From NCBI GenBank assembly GCA_022747635.1, contig JAKTNV010000062.1, forward strand, positions 1,163,501-1,227,500: 64,000 nt of DNA, given 5' to 3'. Below, in pieces: positions 1-10,384 of the stretch (positions are counted from its first letter, which is position 1; each line of letters starts with the position of its first letter). The notes beneath the pieces are model-generated. The model saw only the letters and a list, made by a program, of their open reading frames with translations, was not told the origin of the DNA and ran no database searches. Both the position numbers and the translations under genes were made by a program. Source of the DNA: Hetaerina americana. Lineage: Eukaryota > Arthropoda > Insecta > Odonata > Calopterygidae.

Positions 1-7
1 TATACTA

Positions 8-12
<5 letters not shown>

Positions 13-62
<50 letters not shown>
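13..62. repeat. (TA)n microsatellite
   Basis: A near-pure TA dinucleotide tract. Such tracts mark LINE and SINE tails elsewhere in this window, so this may be the tail of an element lying to the left, outside the window. Confidence 0.9.
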
Positions 63-66
<4 letters not shown>

Positions 67-939
67 GGCATTCACAAAGTATATGGTTACAAATTGATTG
101 AATTGCACGGATGACAAGCGGGACCGCATATGTAGCTTTTGTGGTGGTTCCCAGGAGGGGGAACCACGCCGTATTCCGCCTAAAGAGGCTCTCTGCAGCG
201 ACAATTAGCGAGGCAAAGAGCGCCTAGAGCCGGGGCTAAGGGCGCCGCTGAAGGAACGTCAGGGCGTGGAGCAGATGGGGCCATCTAAAATAAATGGAAT
301 TCACTACTTAATCTACGGGTTCAATTAATGAACGGCAAGTAGCTGTTAAGTTACATACCTTAAAGTGTCATTGCTAATGCAATTGTATACACTCTTTTTT
401 TTACTTGTTTCTAGTGTCTAAATTTATTTATCACTTGGTGCTTTTCGTTCCGTTTGACAGCTCCCACAACTACTGACATGTAGTGTCAGTGAACAATTGA
501 AGTATTAATATTATTATTAGGAACACTTCTCACCCTAGTGGCAGTTATACGAACCATGTGTACATTATCGTACTGCCATGTACGATTTACATATATCAAG
601 AGTGCGTGCGTATTGTAGGCTCAACAGTATCTCCCTTCATCTAGTTTGTACTCGCTGCCCCGGGGGGGGGGGGGAATGGGATTGCGATATACTTAGATCT
701 TAGACGCTCCTCGCAATACATACTACCCCAGACTTCAGCGTCCCGTTGTCTTTCAGTAACTCCTACATCAACTTCTTCTACTACTACAAATGTCACCCAA
801 CGGCCAACATCCCTCCTTGCCCTTCCTCGTTTGCTCTAGTCGAATGGGGCCGATTGTGTTAGAAACGAGGAAGTGCGCGTATGAAAAGCGGAGGAGGGGG
901 AAGGAGCGCTACTCTGGAGGGAGGGGGGAGAGGGTAATA
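63..939. other. Unassigned sequence
   Basis: No gene or recognisable element. It contains a 13-base G run at about 662-674 and a small hairpin around 145-175 (GTGGTTCCC pairing with GGGGAACCAC). Open frames here are short and not compelling. Confidence 0.5.
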
Positions 940-1180
940 AGAAGGACGTTCTGGATTGGGCACACACCTTGAGAGGCATTGGATTCGTCGGGAAATTGAA
1001 GAGGGAGAGGGAAGAAGGTCAGGCGAAAAAGGGGCAAAAACGCGGGCCAGCCTCTTGGTTAGGGAGGTTTTCGGAGAAGACGAACCATCAGGGCGAACGA
1101 GAAATAGCATTGGAGGAGGGAAGAATGTACCCGATCAATAAGCCTTGGATCGAAGGACTTATAATGGCGAGTAAATGAGC
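940..1180 (+). pseudogene. Possible LINE C-terminal relic (RTE2-like)
   Basis: The conceptual translation contains FWIGHT followed by a basic stretch (GKLKREREEGQAKKGQKR) and then a short open C-terminus. WIGHTL plus a Gly/Arg/Lys-rich run is the usual C-terminal signature of RTE-type reverse-transcriptase proteins, and the better-preserved copy near 56.7 kb shows the same motif. There is no catalytic domain here and frames are broken, so this would be a short 3' fragment. The basic composition could also be coincidental. Confidence 0.35.
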
Positions 1181-1325
1181 CGTTACGGTAATAACACTTT
1201 CGTGCATCTCGCATCCGGTTTATCAGTGGGAATGTACGCGTGAGCATGGAAAAACAGGCAAAGAGGCGGGACATTTTCCGCTCGTTTTCTTCCCTCTGTA
1301 TTACGTGACGGATATTGGGACTTGG

Positions 1326-1510
1326 TGAAACGGGTGAGTGGAGTGCTGGGCTGCTGACAGGAGGTCCCGGGTTCGATTCCCTGGGATCCCTCAGAGCACC
1401 CTCAGCTTCAACGAAGCTGTGTAATATTACGGGTCCATGAGCTCTTTCTGGGAACTGGTCCCCCTTACTCACAAGGAGCTCATCTGCAGCTTTGGTTATT
1501 ATATTCTGCA
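1326..1510 (+). repeat. tRNA-derived SINE
   Basis: The head has an A-box-like stretch (GGGTGAGTGGAGTGCTGGGC) and a B box (GGGTTCGATTCC at about 1369-1380), the two halves of an RNA polymerase III tRNA-type promoter. The body that follows (AGCTGTGTAATATTACGGG) is shared with the SINE at 58.1 kb (AGCTGTGTGATTTTACGGG). This shared non-tRNA body shows it is a SINE and not a tRNA gene. Confidence 0.75.
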
Positions 1511-1574
1511 TTTATTTCCTTCGACCCTCAAAGCAGGTATTTTCAGTATTTCCTTCTGCTTTACTTTCGACGGC

Positions 1575-2460
1575 CATAGTGAACCTTTCTCTTAGCCGCT
1601 TCTCTTCTTGTATTTTTGTGCTCCATCCATTTTGGGTTCCTGTGTCACTTTCTTGACTTTCTTGTATCGCAGTTGGCTGTCCATGGCCACCAGGTTGTGA
1701 TTGCTATTTATATCTGCGCCGCGGTAGCTCTTGCATTGCTTCACTTGGTTTCTGTATCTCGTTCTCACTAGGGTGTAGTCAATTTTGTATCTTTCCCTGT
1801 CCCCTTGCATATTCCAGGTGTATCTCTTTCTCCGATGTTGCTCAAAGAGTGTTTTTGCCACTACCATGTCCTTCTAGTTTCTATCAGTCTTTCTCCCTTG
1901 GGGTTCTCTTTTCCCAATCCGAAGTATCCCACGCTCCTTCCCTCTCGGCCCTCTCCAACCACAGCGTTCCAGTCTCCCATCACGATTAGGTTCTCCTTCC
2001 CTTTTGATGCTCCTATAACTCCCTCCAGTTGTTCGTAAACTTCTTCTATTTCCTCTTCTAAATGGCTGCATGCTGGCATACACACCTGCACTATCAATGT
2101 GCCTGTAGGCTCTCCCTCTAACCTTATCGTCAAACTCCTCTCACTGTATTGCCAGCATGAATTGACTCTTCTCGCCCATTCCTTCTTGAATACAATGCCT
2201 ATTCCTGCAATTCTCTGTTCGTCTCCTGAGTATATCACCCTCTATCTGTCGCTCCAGAAGTCATCGGCCCCGGCCCACTTAATCTCGCTCACTCCTAGGA
2301 TGTCAATTCCCAATCTGTCCATCTTCATCTTGGCATTTTCCAACTACCTGCACACTCCCAATGATCTCACGTTCCTTATCCCTATCCTGCATTTGTCTTT
2401 CTTGATCGATGTTCCCCTCCGGAATATTTTACCGGGAGGAAAGCCATCATGCCAAATTTG
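1575..2460 (-). pseudogene. RTE1 LINE fragment: endonuclease domain
   Basis: Read on the minus strand this is the AP-like endonuclease region of an RTE-type LINE (the domain often annotated as craniofacial development protein 2-like). Recognisable blocks in order are LGIDILGVSEIKWAGADDFW, the GDWNAVVGEG nucleic-acid-binding and catalytic block, and a degenerate SNHNLVAM where active copies have SDHNLV. The reading frame is broken by stops (after ADDFWSDR and near the start) and by a frameshift near position 1865. It is not functional. Sequence up to about 2600 may be the element's 5' untranslated part. Confidence 0.75.
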
Positions 2461-2604
2461 AATGAAAGGCTGCATATTCTAGAGAGGCTAATGTGGTGGT
2501 TTCCAACGGTGCCTTCCACATTGCTGTACTGCGGCCGACCCTTAAGGACCTTCCGCCCACCAGGGATCCTTCGACTCGTGGAAAAGCAGCAAGGGCATGA
2601 GTGA

Positions 2605-2705
2605 GCACCAGCGCTCAAGAGGGGATGTACTTTGAAGAATTGTGAGGAATTGCAGCAATTAATAGCAAAATAAATCTATTTTTCCGAACCAATTCCCGCT
2701 ACTTC
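2605..2705 (+). repeat. MarN terminal fragment
   Basis: Matches the right-hand end of the MarN non-autonomous mariner family: a GATGTACTTTGAAGAAT block, then TTTTTCCGAA, as also seen at about 6490-6600 and 23160-23260. Only the end is present; the rest of the element is missing. Confidence 0.5.
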
Positions 2706-2814
2706 TTGTGCAAGCAATGTACATATTGCTAACAGGGGGCAGGAAAGCTCTGATTGGGAGATTAGGGAAAGGGAAGAGTGTATATGGGAGAATGGGGGAG
2801 AAGGGCGAGAAAGG

Positions 2815-3446
2815 TCATGAAAATAAGAGGGCAAAAGCTAGAGCAGATGGAACAGTTAACGTATCTCGAAAGTGTTTTAGACCAAGATAATCAGTGTATT
2901 AGGAATATAAAAAGAAGAAATGCGCTGGGCAAAGAGGCTTTCACAAGGAGGAGGGAGTTGATGACAGGGACTTTGAGTAAGGATGTTAAGAAAAGACTCG
3001 TAAAAACTTTGATATGGAGCGTAGCTATGTACGGTGCGGAAACGTGGTCATTGAAGCAGGAGGATAGACGTAGATTGGAGGCTTTTGAAATGTGGGTGTA
3101 GAGAAGAATGGAGAAGGTGAAATGGACCGAAAAGAAAACAAATGGGAGGAAGTACTTGGTATGGTGGGCGAAGAGAGGGGTTTGTTGGGAGAAATCCTAT
3201 GAAGGCAGGAAAAGTGGATGAAGGGCGTATTGATCGTGGTATATTGATCGTATTGGTGTGTAATGTTAGGCAAACGAGGAAAGGGAAGGACCAGGATAGG
3301 GATGTTGGACGAGATGAAGGAATTACTCAGAGATGACGAGGGACTTGATGTAGAGTAGGTTGCTGGATTGTGTTTTGCTAGGAATCACAAAATATTTATT
3401 TGGTATTTGTGTCCATCCAAAAACCTACCTTAACATGTAGATTACC

Positions 3447-3450
<4 letters not shown>
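2815..3450 (+). pseudogene. RTE1 LINE fragment: C-terminus and 3' tail
   Basis: The translation gives the conserved RTE1 C-terminus: QLTYLESVLDQDNQCIRNIKRR, KEAFTRRRELMTGTLSKDVKKR, IWSVAMYGAETWSLKQEDRRR and EAFEMWV, then a stop where other copies have Trp. It continues in other frames to the 3' untranslated end (CCATCCAAAAACCTACCTTA), and then runs directly into a (TA)n tract. The same 3' end is present at 57.16-57.22 kb and on the minus strand at 28.40-28.47 kb. 5'-truncated and inactive, as expected for a target-primed LINE. Confidence 0.8.

Positions 3451-3520
<70 letters not shown>
3448..3520. repeat. (TA)n(CA)6 microsatellite, left of mariner
   Basis: A TA tract (3448-3508) continues the RTE1 tail and changes to (CA)6 at 3509-3520, touching the first base of the mariner. 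The mirror image, (TG)17 then (TA)n, lies at the other end of the transposon. Confidence 0.9.
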
Positions 3521-3521
<1 letters not shown>

Positions 3522-3553
3522 GAGGGTCATCCGGAAAGTAGTACCCGTTCGTG
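3521..3553 (+). repeat. Mariner left terminal inverted repeat
   Basis: 33 bp, perfectly complementary to 4820-4852. Presumed transposase binding and cleavage site. Confidence 0.95.
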
Positions 3554-3681
3554 CCGCATGAATTGCTGACGACGCGAGTAGCCGCAGGACGAGGTCAGAT
3601 AGCTTCAGTGGCTTGTCTGCCTTCTCTGAGCCAAGTTGCGTGACGCTAGCATTGCCTGTGTTGTTTCTGTGATTGTTTACA

Positions 3682-4755
3682 ATGTTTAAAAAAATTGAGA
3701 ACGCCGCCAGTTGTGAAGTGAGGGCAGTGATTAAATTCCTCAATGCAAGAAACGTTCGCCCATGTGATATTCATCGCCAATTAAAGGAGGTGTATGGAGA
3801 CAATGTAATGGACGAGTCGTCTGTTCGGCGGTGGTGTCGCAACTTCAACATGGGGAGGGGGAACACACACGACGATGAGCGTTCGGAGAGACCGTCTGTC
3901 ATTACAGACCAACTGGTGAGCTCAGTTGACGAATTCGTGAGGAACGATCGGCGCGTCACAATTGATGACATCTGTGAGCATTTTCCCAATGTTTCTCGAA
4001 CAATTGTTCATGAAATTGTTAAACACCATCTGCATTATGCAAAAATTTGTGCAAGATGGGTCCCTCGCAAGCTTACAGATGAGCACAAAACCAAGCGTAT
4101 GGCTGCAGCACTGACGTTTTTGGGACGTTATTCTGATGAAGGAGACTCTTTCTTGACTCGCATAATTACTGGTGACGAAACATGGGTTTGTTATGCATCA
4201 CCTGAGAGTAAACGACAGTCAATGGAGTGGCATCATGCTCATTCACCAAACAAACCAAAAAAATTCAAGACAGTTCTGTCCACCAGGAAACTCATGGCAA
4301 CCATTTTCTGGGATCGACGAGGTGTATTGCTTATTGATTTTATGGCCCGTGGAGACACTATTAATGCCAATGCGTATTGTGAAACATTAAAGAAATTACG
4401 GCGGGCAATACAAAATCGGCGGCGAGGTCTATTGTCTACTGGTGTCATTCTCGTTCATGACAATGCCAGGCCTCATGCAGCTGGGATAACACAAAAACTT
4501 TTGCAGCAATTCAAATGGGAAACTTTCGACCATCCACCGTATAGCCCGGACTTGGCCCCTTCAGATTTTCATCTCTTTACAAAGCTTAAAGACTTTTTGG
4601 CAGGAAAAAGATTTGACAGCGATGAAGAACTTAAAGAAGGAGTGACCCTGTATCTCAATGAGCTGGCGGCGAAGGACTATGCAGCAGGAATACAGAAACT
4701 TGTCACACGTTATGACAAATGCCTTAATTTGCTTGGAGATTATGTTGAGAAGTAG
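3682..4755 (+). CDS. Mariner transposase, intact
   Basis: A 357-aa transposase that would bind the element's inverted repeats and move it by DNA cut and paste in the nucleus. I chose ATG at 3682 (MFKKIENAAS); a TTG three codons upstream is in frame but is not a likely eukaryotic start. The N-terminal third is the paired-like helix-turn-helix DNA-binding region, with the family features VRRWCRNF, DDERSERPS and VTIDDIC. The catalytic DDE/D fold shows D165 (ITGDETW), D260 (VHDNARPH) and D295 (YSPDLAPSD); the 34 residues between the last two fit the mariner DD34D class. Length matches the usual 340-360 aa. No stops or frameshifts, so it may be active; expression is not shown by the sequence. Confidence 0.95.
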   Translation: MFKKIENAASCEVRAVIKFLNARNVRPCDIHRQLKEVYGDNVMDESSVRRWCRNFNMGRGNTHDDERSERPSVITDQLVSSVDEFVRNDRRVTIDDICEHFPNVSRTIVHEIVKHHLHYAKICARWVPRKLTDEHKTKRMAAALTFLGRYSDEGDSFLTRIITGDETWVCYASPESKRQSMEWHHAHSPNKPKKFKTVLSTRKLMATIFWDRRGVLLIDFMARGDTINANAYCETLKKLRRAIQNRRRGLLSTGVILVHDNARPHAAGITQKLLQQFKWETFDHPPYSPDLAPSDFHLFTKLKDFLAGKRFDSDEELKEGVTLYLNELAAKDYAAGIQKLVTRYDKCLNLLGDYVEK

Positions 4756-4774
4756 TTTAAAGTATCCTCTTTCA

Positions 4775-4780
4775 AATAAA
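4775..4780 (+). terminator. Polyadenylation signal of mariner transposase
   Basis: AATAAA 20 bases after the stop codon, followed by a T-rich stretch. Kept in the deleted copy as well. Confidence 0.6.
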
Positions 4781-4819
4781 AATTTTTATGTTTGTTAATA
4801 TTTACTTTTGTCTTTATTT

Positions 4820-4846
4820 CACGAACGGGTACTACTTTCCGGATGA

Positions 4847-4852
<6 letters not shown>
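4820..4852 (-). repeat. Mariner right terminal inverted repeat
   Basis: 33 bp, perfect reverse complement of 3521-3553. Confidence 0.95.

Positions 4853-4900
<48 letters not shown>
4853..4900. repeat. (TG)17(TA)n microsatellite, right of mariner
   Basis: Starts at the base after the transposon end, mirrors the (TA)n(CA)6 on the left, and then becomes the TA tail of the adjoining SINE. Confidence 0.9.
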
Positions 4901-5184
4901 ACCATAAACACAGTAATCAACCCGAAGGTCAGTTTAGTAGGTGATGGTAGATATCACCCAGTACTAAGCCCTATACGGCGTGTGAAAATTCACACATCAC
5001 ACTTGTAGGGGGGCCAGTTCCTTTCCCTGTGCCGGTTATTGTTTCCCAGGAAGACCTGGTACCCGAAAAATTACTTTAGCTTGGGTGGAGCTGCAGGTGC
5101 CCAGAGTGCCTTGCCCGGTAATCGAACCCGGGACCCTCAGGTCAGCAGTCCAACGCTCTACACACTGGAATACCGTGACCCGTA
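4901..5184 (-). repeat. tRNA-derived SINE with TA-rich tail
   Basis: On the minus strand the tRNA-like head reads GTCACGGTATTCCAGTGTGT, then TAGAGCGTTGGACTGCTGAC (A-box region) and GGGTTCGATTACCGGGC (B box). A body with AAGCTAAAGTAATTTTTCGG follows, then an end in GGTTATATATA. The same head (TAGAGCATTGGACTGCTGAC) is in the SINE at 36.88 kb. The 3' TA tail is the tract into which the mariner inserted. Confidence 0.8.
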
Positions 5185-5206
5185 ATATATATATATATAT
5201 ATATAT
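5185..5206. repeat. (TA)n microsatellite at SINE 5' end
   Basis: Short TA tract abutting the SINE head. The SINE head at 36.88 kb is also preceded by TA repeats. Confidence 0.8.
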
Positions 5207-5439
5207 TCTTAGGGGTGGACGACACAGATTTCAGGGCCGCTGAGTGAATACGAGCCGAGTGGTCAATAATTTATTTCTACCAATGGAAATACAAGAGCAA
5301 CTCACTAATTAAGCGGGAGATGGCGTTACTGAGATTTTTTACCCACCAAAGGAGAAATGGTCAACACAAAAGAGGAAAGGACGGTAGGAAAAGCAATCAC
5401 ACAACGTCATAAAGGATAGGAACAGTGAGTTTCGTGGTG
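5207..5439. other. Unassigned sequence
   Basis: Nothing recognisable; no significant open frame. Confidence 0.4.
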
Positions 5440-5967
5440 CGCACGCATTCTTCAAGGTAGATCTTTTCTTGAGCGTCCACACACTTTTGCGAGAGCGGCT
5501 TTCGTACGACTAGAAGGTTCCCTGGCAGGCGGAGGGTCCTTTAAGGGTACGCGTGCAAGCTTCTTTGGTGGTACTTAGGGTCACGTGGTGGTGTCCTTTG
5601 AGGGAGGGAGGATCTCATTTTTATGGGGAATATGAAATAGTCTGCTGGTGCCAAGTCGCGACTGTAAGAGTGGTGGGGAATCGTCGCTATGTCGTTGCAG
5701 AAGCTGTTCTCAAGCAGACACTCCACTCTGCTCTTTTGGTCCTCCGTTCAAAGACCTTCGGGAGATCGAGTTTCGCGGAGTTCTTTCGCATTGCCAATTT
5801 TTCAGTGATAATGGTGACTGTACTGTCACTGTCACCATCTTATCAATGCCAATAATACGATTTCTGCGACCATGCGCGCACTAAACAACCGATGGTCTGA
5901 ATTCAGCACCTCACGCAAACACGTCAGGAAAAAATTACGACCGATACTTTTCATATGCAGGCCTTGT
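5440..5967 (-). mobile_element. MarN non-autonomous mariner, copy a
   Basis: On the minus strand a frame reads NDIATIPHHSYSRDLAPADYFIFP, the block around the third catalytic Asp of a mariner transposase. The end near 5920-5967 matches the MarN left end (TTTTTCCTGACGTGTTTGCG, AAAAGTATCGG) also found at 46.03 and 53.6 kb. Most of the transposase, including the first two catalytic positions, is absent, so this is a deleted or miniature copy. The other boundary is approximate. Confidence 0.65.
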
Positions 5968-6245
5968 GAATGAGGATGGAATAAGTTCGATCGACGTCAA
6001 GTGAAGAACAGCTGAAGGCAAGAGGGCGTTCATGAAGAAGAGGCAATAACTACTTTCTTCAAATTTTGACTTCAATTTCTACTTTCTTCCCGAGGTTACA
6101 AATAAGGAAGCAGTTCGTGCAAAACGTTCGCTCGGATCATGGCACGCTACGGATCAGAGACACGGAGCGTTGGAAAAGTGGGCCAGGGAAGCATAGGAGC
6201 CTTGGGAACTACTGGCGTTGAAGAGGAGGATGGTCGAGACTAAAG
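5968..6245 (+). pseudogene. RTE2 LINE relic
   Basis: Parallels the RTE2 copy at 56.39-56.58 kb: AAGGCAAGAGGGCGTTCATG with AAGAAGAGGCAA corresponds to GAACGCATTCATGAAGGAGAG there. Both then pass through an AGGAAGC(A/G)(A/G)TTCGT block and a Glu/Trp-rich stretch. Frames are destroyed; an old fragment of a reverse-transcriptase C-terminus. Confidence 0.5.
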
Positions 6246-6489
6246 GGACGAGAGGAAGGAGGGATATTAAGAGGGATTCTTATTCCCTTTGCCGAGGACG
6301 ATCTGGTCCCCTAATCCTTGTCCAACCAATCATCTGGTCCAACCCTTATGCTCCGCAAACTTCTCCATTACGATCCCTAATTCTGGTGCGCAATTATGCT
6401 TATGCAAGGTTTGTGCTAAAAAGTATTGCGAACAATTTTTTTATCGACGTGTTTGCGTCAAGTGCTGGATTCATTTAATTTGGTTGCCT

Positions 6490-6605
6490 CAAGGGATGTA
6501 CTTTGAAGAATGCCGAGGTATTTAACCCTTTATCGGCGGAAATCAATCTATTTTTCCGCGACTTATCCCGATATTGTTTACGCAAACCTTGTGTCCCGCT
6601 GCTCA
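6490..6605 (+). repeat. MarN terminal fragment
   Basis: Carries GGGATGTACTTTGAAGAATG and then TTTTTCCGCGACTTATCCCG and a TTTACGCAAACC end, matching the right end of MarN copies. Confidence 0.5.
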
Positions 6606-9600
6606 GTTCAGTGGGTGCAGGTCTTTTGCTTCACTCCTCGAATTTCGATGTGCACCTACAACTCTCCTCTTCCACGCACAAGGATGTTGCCAGTTTTCTT
6701 CTCATGGATTACTCTCCAATTACTACATTCCTGAGGTACTTGGTCCCAAACAGAGCGGCAGCAGCAGCCAAGTGGTTGGGCATCAGAATAAAAAATAATT
6801 GTTTTTTCTCACGCGCAAGCGCACGGTCTCCTAGGAAATGAAAACAATGTGGGCGTCACGCCGTCAGCAATCAAGAGCGAGGGAGGGGGGGACAATTAAG
6901 CACCTCGTCACGTGACTCGGTGCAGTTCCCCATTGGTCGACCGCTTGGCAAGCTAGCGTGGTGGCCCCTGACCTCTGAGCTGGATCCCGAGAATGGAAAA
7001 TCCCACGGCTCCGACGACAAAGAAGCGAGTTGCAAAGGGGTGGAGGGTGAGCGGGGGGGAGGTGCCGTTCCCGCAGGGCGTCTCTAAGGTGGCGGAGAGA
7101 AATAGATGCGTTCCTTTAAGGACGCGGGGAATTGTCTAAGGAGGGCTGACTTTCACCAAGAAAGCGGTGCTGGCCAGAGGCGACGTTACCTTCACAGGAG
7201 TGCCCAAGGCAGGGGCGGAGGACGGCACCTTGAGAGCCAACAGCAAGTTCCGTGCGCTGTTGTGTAGTAAGAAGGCCTGCCCAAGAGAATTTCCCGAAGG
7301 CACAAAAGTCGATCGACAATCCCACGCGAATGGCTCGCGGGCTTAACATGTGTGTGTGTCTCTCTCTCTCCATCTCACCAGGATTCCCGCTACCGTCGAT
7401 AATTAACACGAATTCTTAGGTGAGGTCAGCCTCTTACTCTTCAATTTGGCCAATGGATTAAAATGCGACAGTCGTTCGTCGCAATTTTGTTTCAAAACAA
7501 TCTGACATTAGGGCGTTTCTTTGCGTTCAAATATTAATTCTGGGCCAATGCACAAGTGAAAATTGAATGCAAAGGAACTTAGAAAGGATTTAGACAAAGT
7601 TGTCAACTCTCACCAGCATTACTGTAAGAAATCGGAGACACAAAAATATAAAAGGATAAGAAAATCGAGCATCAAAGGAGCCAAGGCCCGCAAGGCGAAG
7701 GTATTAGAAATGTTCACTCGCGTATGATATCGGCAGTAGCTGTGGGGATGTGAGATGGCTTCCAGGCAGCTCTGACTGCTTGTAGACTTCGGGAGTATGA
7801 TGTGGGTGTCAGAAAAAGGAAAAATTATAAAATCCTGGTCATACCTACAACTTTGACGTTGTTTTGGTCCAAGGTATGCCTTAAACTTTTAACATAATTA
7901 TGGTTACATGCGGAACGGGTGCGTTTGCGTTTCATATCATAATAGGAGTCTATTTAAACTTTGCAATTTATTAAAAATATTCTCGGAGTGTTCTTGATGA
8001 TTGAGATATAAGAATTAAATAAATTAAAACGACATTGAAATAGTGCATGCCGCCCTTCCAATAATGTATTTTAACCGTTTAGTGAAACAACAAAAGATGA
8101 GATGCATCAAGATGGCGGAGTAAGGCGATTGCCTTACTATCACTGCACAAAATACTCGTCAATAAATAAACGGTATGCCATCTAATTGCATTTATTCATT
8201 TGGAATGTCATCCCTTTTATTTAAAAATGCATTTTGCGTGATAAGGAATAGTTAAATGTCAAACTCATTAATTAATTAACGAAGCCATCTTTATTGGCCT
8301 AGACATTCCACTCTTTTAAGTTCGTAAATTTTAATTATCGTTTGCCCTTTTTTTCCCAATTGCTATCAACTTATATGAAATATGTGATATAATATTAGTA
8401 AGCAGATTGATGATTTTCAATGACAAAGTTATCTCATTTTGATGCTGCGGTAGGAATACCAATGGTTACGTAACGTGTTGCCAAGGTTCTAATCCGAATG
8501 ATTTTGACAGAAAACATTAGATTTCGTGCACCCGAAGAGCACGCCTCTAGATCTCATGGATTAGCCCCGATGTCGAAAGACCAACCTGTCTATGAGACGA
8601 GAAGTGACGTAATTGATGTCACTTGCGAAATAAGGCATTCAAAATATTGCGAGATCTATTATTCAAAACGCAATCTATTCGACGGAACAAATGATGTTGG
8701 GCGGGCTCTTTCAAAAAGCCGGCGCCATTTGGGTATTTTTGAAATTTTTCACATATATATATTAGAGCAGGCAATACTCTAAATAATTAAATTAACCGTT
8801 CACTATAAATTGATGTTTCGTCAAACACTGATATGCGAAAGCACACAAAGTATAGTAAACAGCGAATGTTTACTGAAACACTGTCCAAGAAACGATACGA
8901 CATTAAACAAACATTCGAGATGAGAAAGTGAAGAAGTAAAAAAAAAATTGTTTACCAAAAATCTCCCAAAGAGACTAATGGCGTAACGTTTCTGAACGAT
9001 ATCCGAGTAGGGTGCAAATAGGGCCCTACTTAGCGTTTGATTTATCTAAATAATGATGGCTTATGTGTTTTAGGTGGCTTCTTCCGTCGTTTTAACTCTA
9101 GGAGCAAGTGGAAATCACGGAGAACCGGTTTTCACGGCTTGGGTGACTGACCGCCTTTAGCTGTGGAGATATTTGCCCTTTAATTGAGCAGAAATACCAC
9201 ACACACTAAGTACTTCCACGCACCGAGTGCTAAAGCCGTTCCATAGAGCTGCGCATTGCGTAAGACCTCGGGACTAGCCCCGCTGTGGATTTCCAACGAA
9301 TGACCCGAGGACAAACGAGTGGTTGCATCCTCGTAATGCCATCCCAGAGGCGGAGGAGACCACGTGGCATTAAATAAATCCCGATTGATGTTTTGATGAA
9401 AAGCAAAGACAAACACGTGATGGGCAACGCCTTCGACTTTCATCGGTTAACATTCTAAGAGGACAATTACGAAAATCATTTTTTCCATTCGCGCTGCGCT
9501 AGGCATTCTGGTCGGTTTGGAGTTAAGCGAAGAGAGGTTGGTACTTCCTGGCGAAACTAATGACGAATTAAAAGGTTTTCACAACTTCTTGAGAATCGCG

Positions 9601-10384
9601 ATAAATCACTAATTCGGTCTTATTCATTCATTTGTTTTAATAAGAGAGAGGCGATCAAAAAGTCTTGTCTGACGTATACATTCGTTTGAGGGAGGCAAAT
9701 TTGCATCCGGTTGGTCATCGCACTGACCAGAGAGCCTTTCACGATCAATTCTCCGAGATATGAAAAAATTGTAAAATCAATATGTACCAGTAGAGTGATA
9801 CCATCAACATCAAAATTGAACCAATTTTTACAGCCCTTGATCTCGGCTCCATTAAACGGGTGGTGGCGGACAAACGTAATGAGAATTTAAAGGTAGGTGT
9901 CTAGTTAGGTCGCATGTAGGTGTCTAGTTAGGAATATGCCGCAAGTATTTGGGATCCTTGGGAGACAGCTTGGCACCAAGAATAAGATACATTCCAGAGA
10001 GAATCCGCCAGATTCTTGAAGATTTGTGGCTATAAGAAGAGGAGTGTGAGAGGCGTTTTAAGGGAATTAGGGGCTGGGAGCCACTTGAGATGCTAAGGGA
10101 GCAAGAGAGACTTGGGCATTTAAGAAAGATTCAGAGCAAACGAGTTTGACGATGGCACTAAGGGAATTATTACTATGGCCACATACTACTTGGGTAGATC
10201 AAACAATTAACATAAGATAAGGGAGAAGTAGATTCCAGTTTACCGGTGGATGCACACTGTATACTCGTTCTTTCCCCGGACAATCAGTCATCATAATAAG
10301 GTTAGAAATCAAAGTCACTCTCGAAATATTATTATCACATTCCATTGACAAGCGAGGACAAGAATAATCGCTGCGTAGACATGA
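6606..10384. other. Unassigned sequence
   Basis: A long stretch with no gene or element I can name, mostly AT-rich after 7.4 kb. Small features: a TG/TC simple repeat near 7350-7370, a possible RTE2 scrap near 7650-7680 (GAGCATCAAAGGAGCCAAGG against GGGCATCAAAGGAGTCACGA at 43.1 kb), and a 16-bp direct repeat at 9894-9909 and 9917-9932. The open frames (for example 8498-8782) resemble nothing I know. Confidence 0.4.

Larger units (their letters stand above)
3521..4852 (+). mobile_element. Intact mariner transposon, 1332 bp
   Basis: A complete cut-and-paste DNA transposon. Ends are perfect 33-bp inverted repeats starting CGAGGGTCATCCGGAAAGTA (left 3521-3553, right 4820-4852). The single open frame is an uninterrupted transposase. 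It sits inside a (TA)n tract that joins the RTE1 tail on the left to a SINE tail on the right, which suits mariner's TA target. The expected TA duplication is masked by CA/TG expansions at both junctions. A deleted sister copy at 18174-18926 differs at only a few bases over the shared parts, so the family moved recently. Confidence 0.95.
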
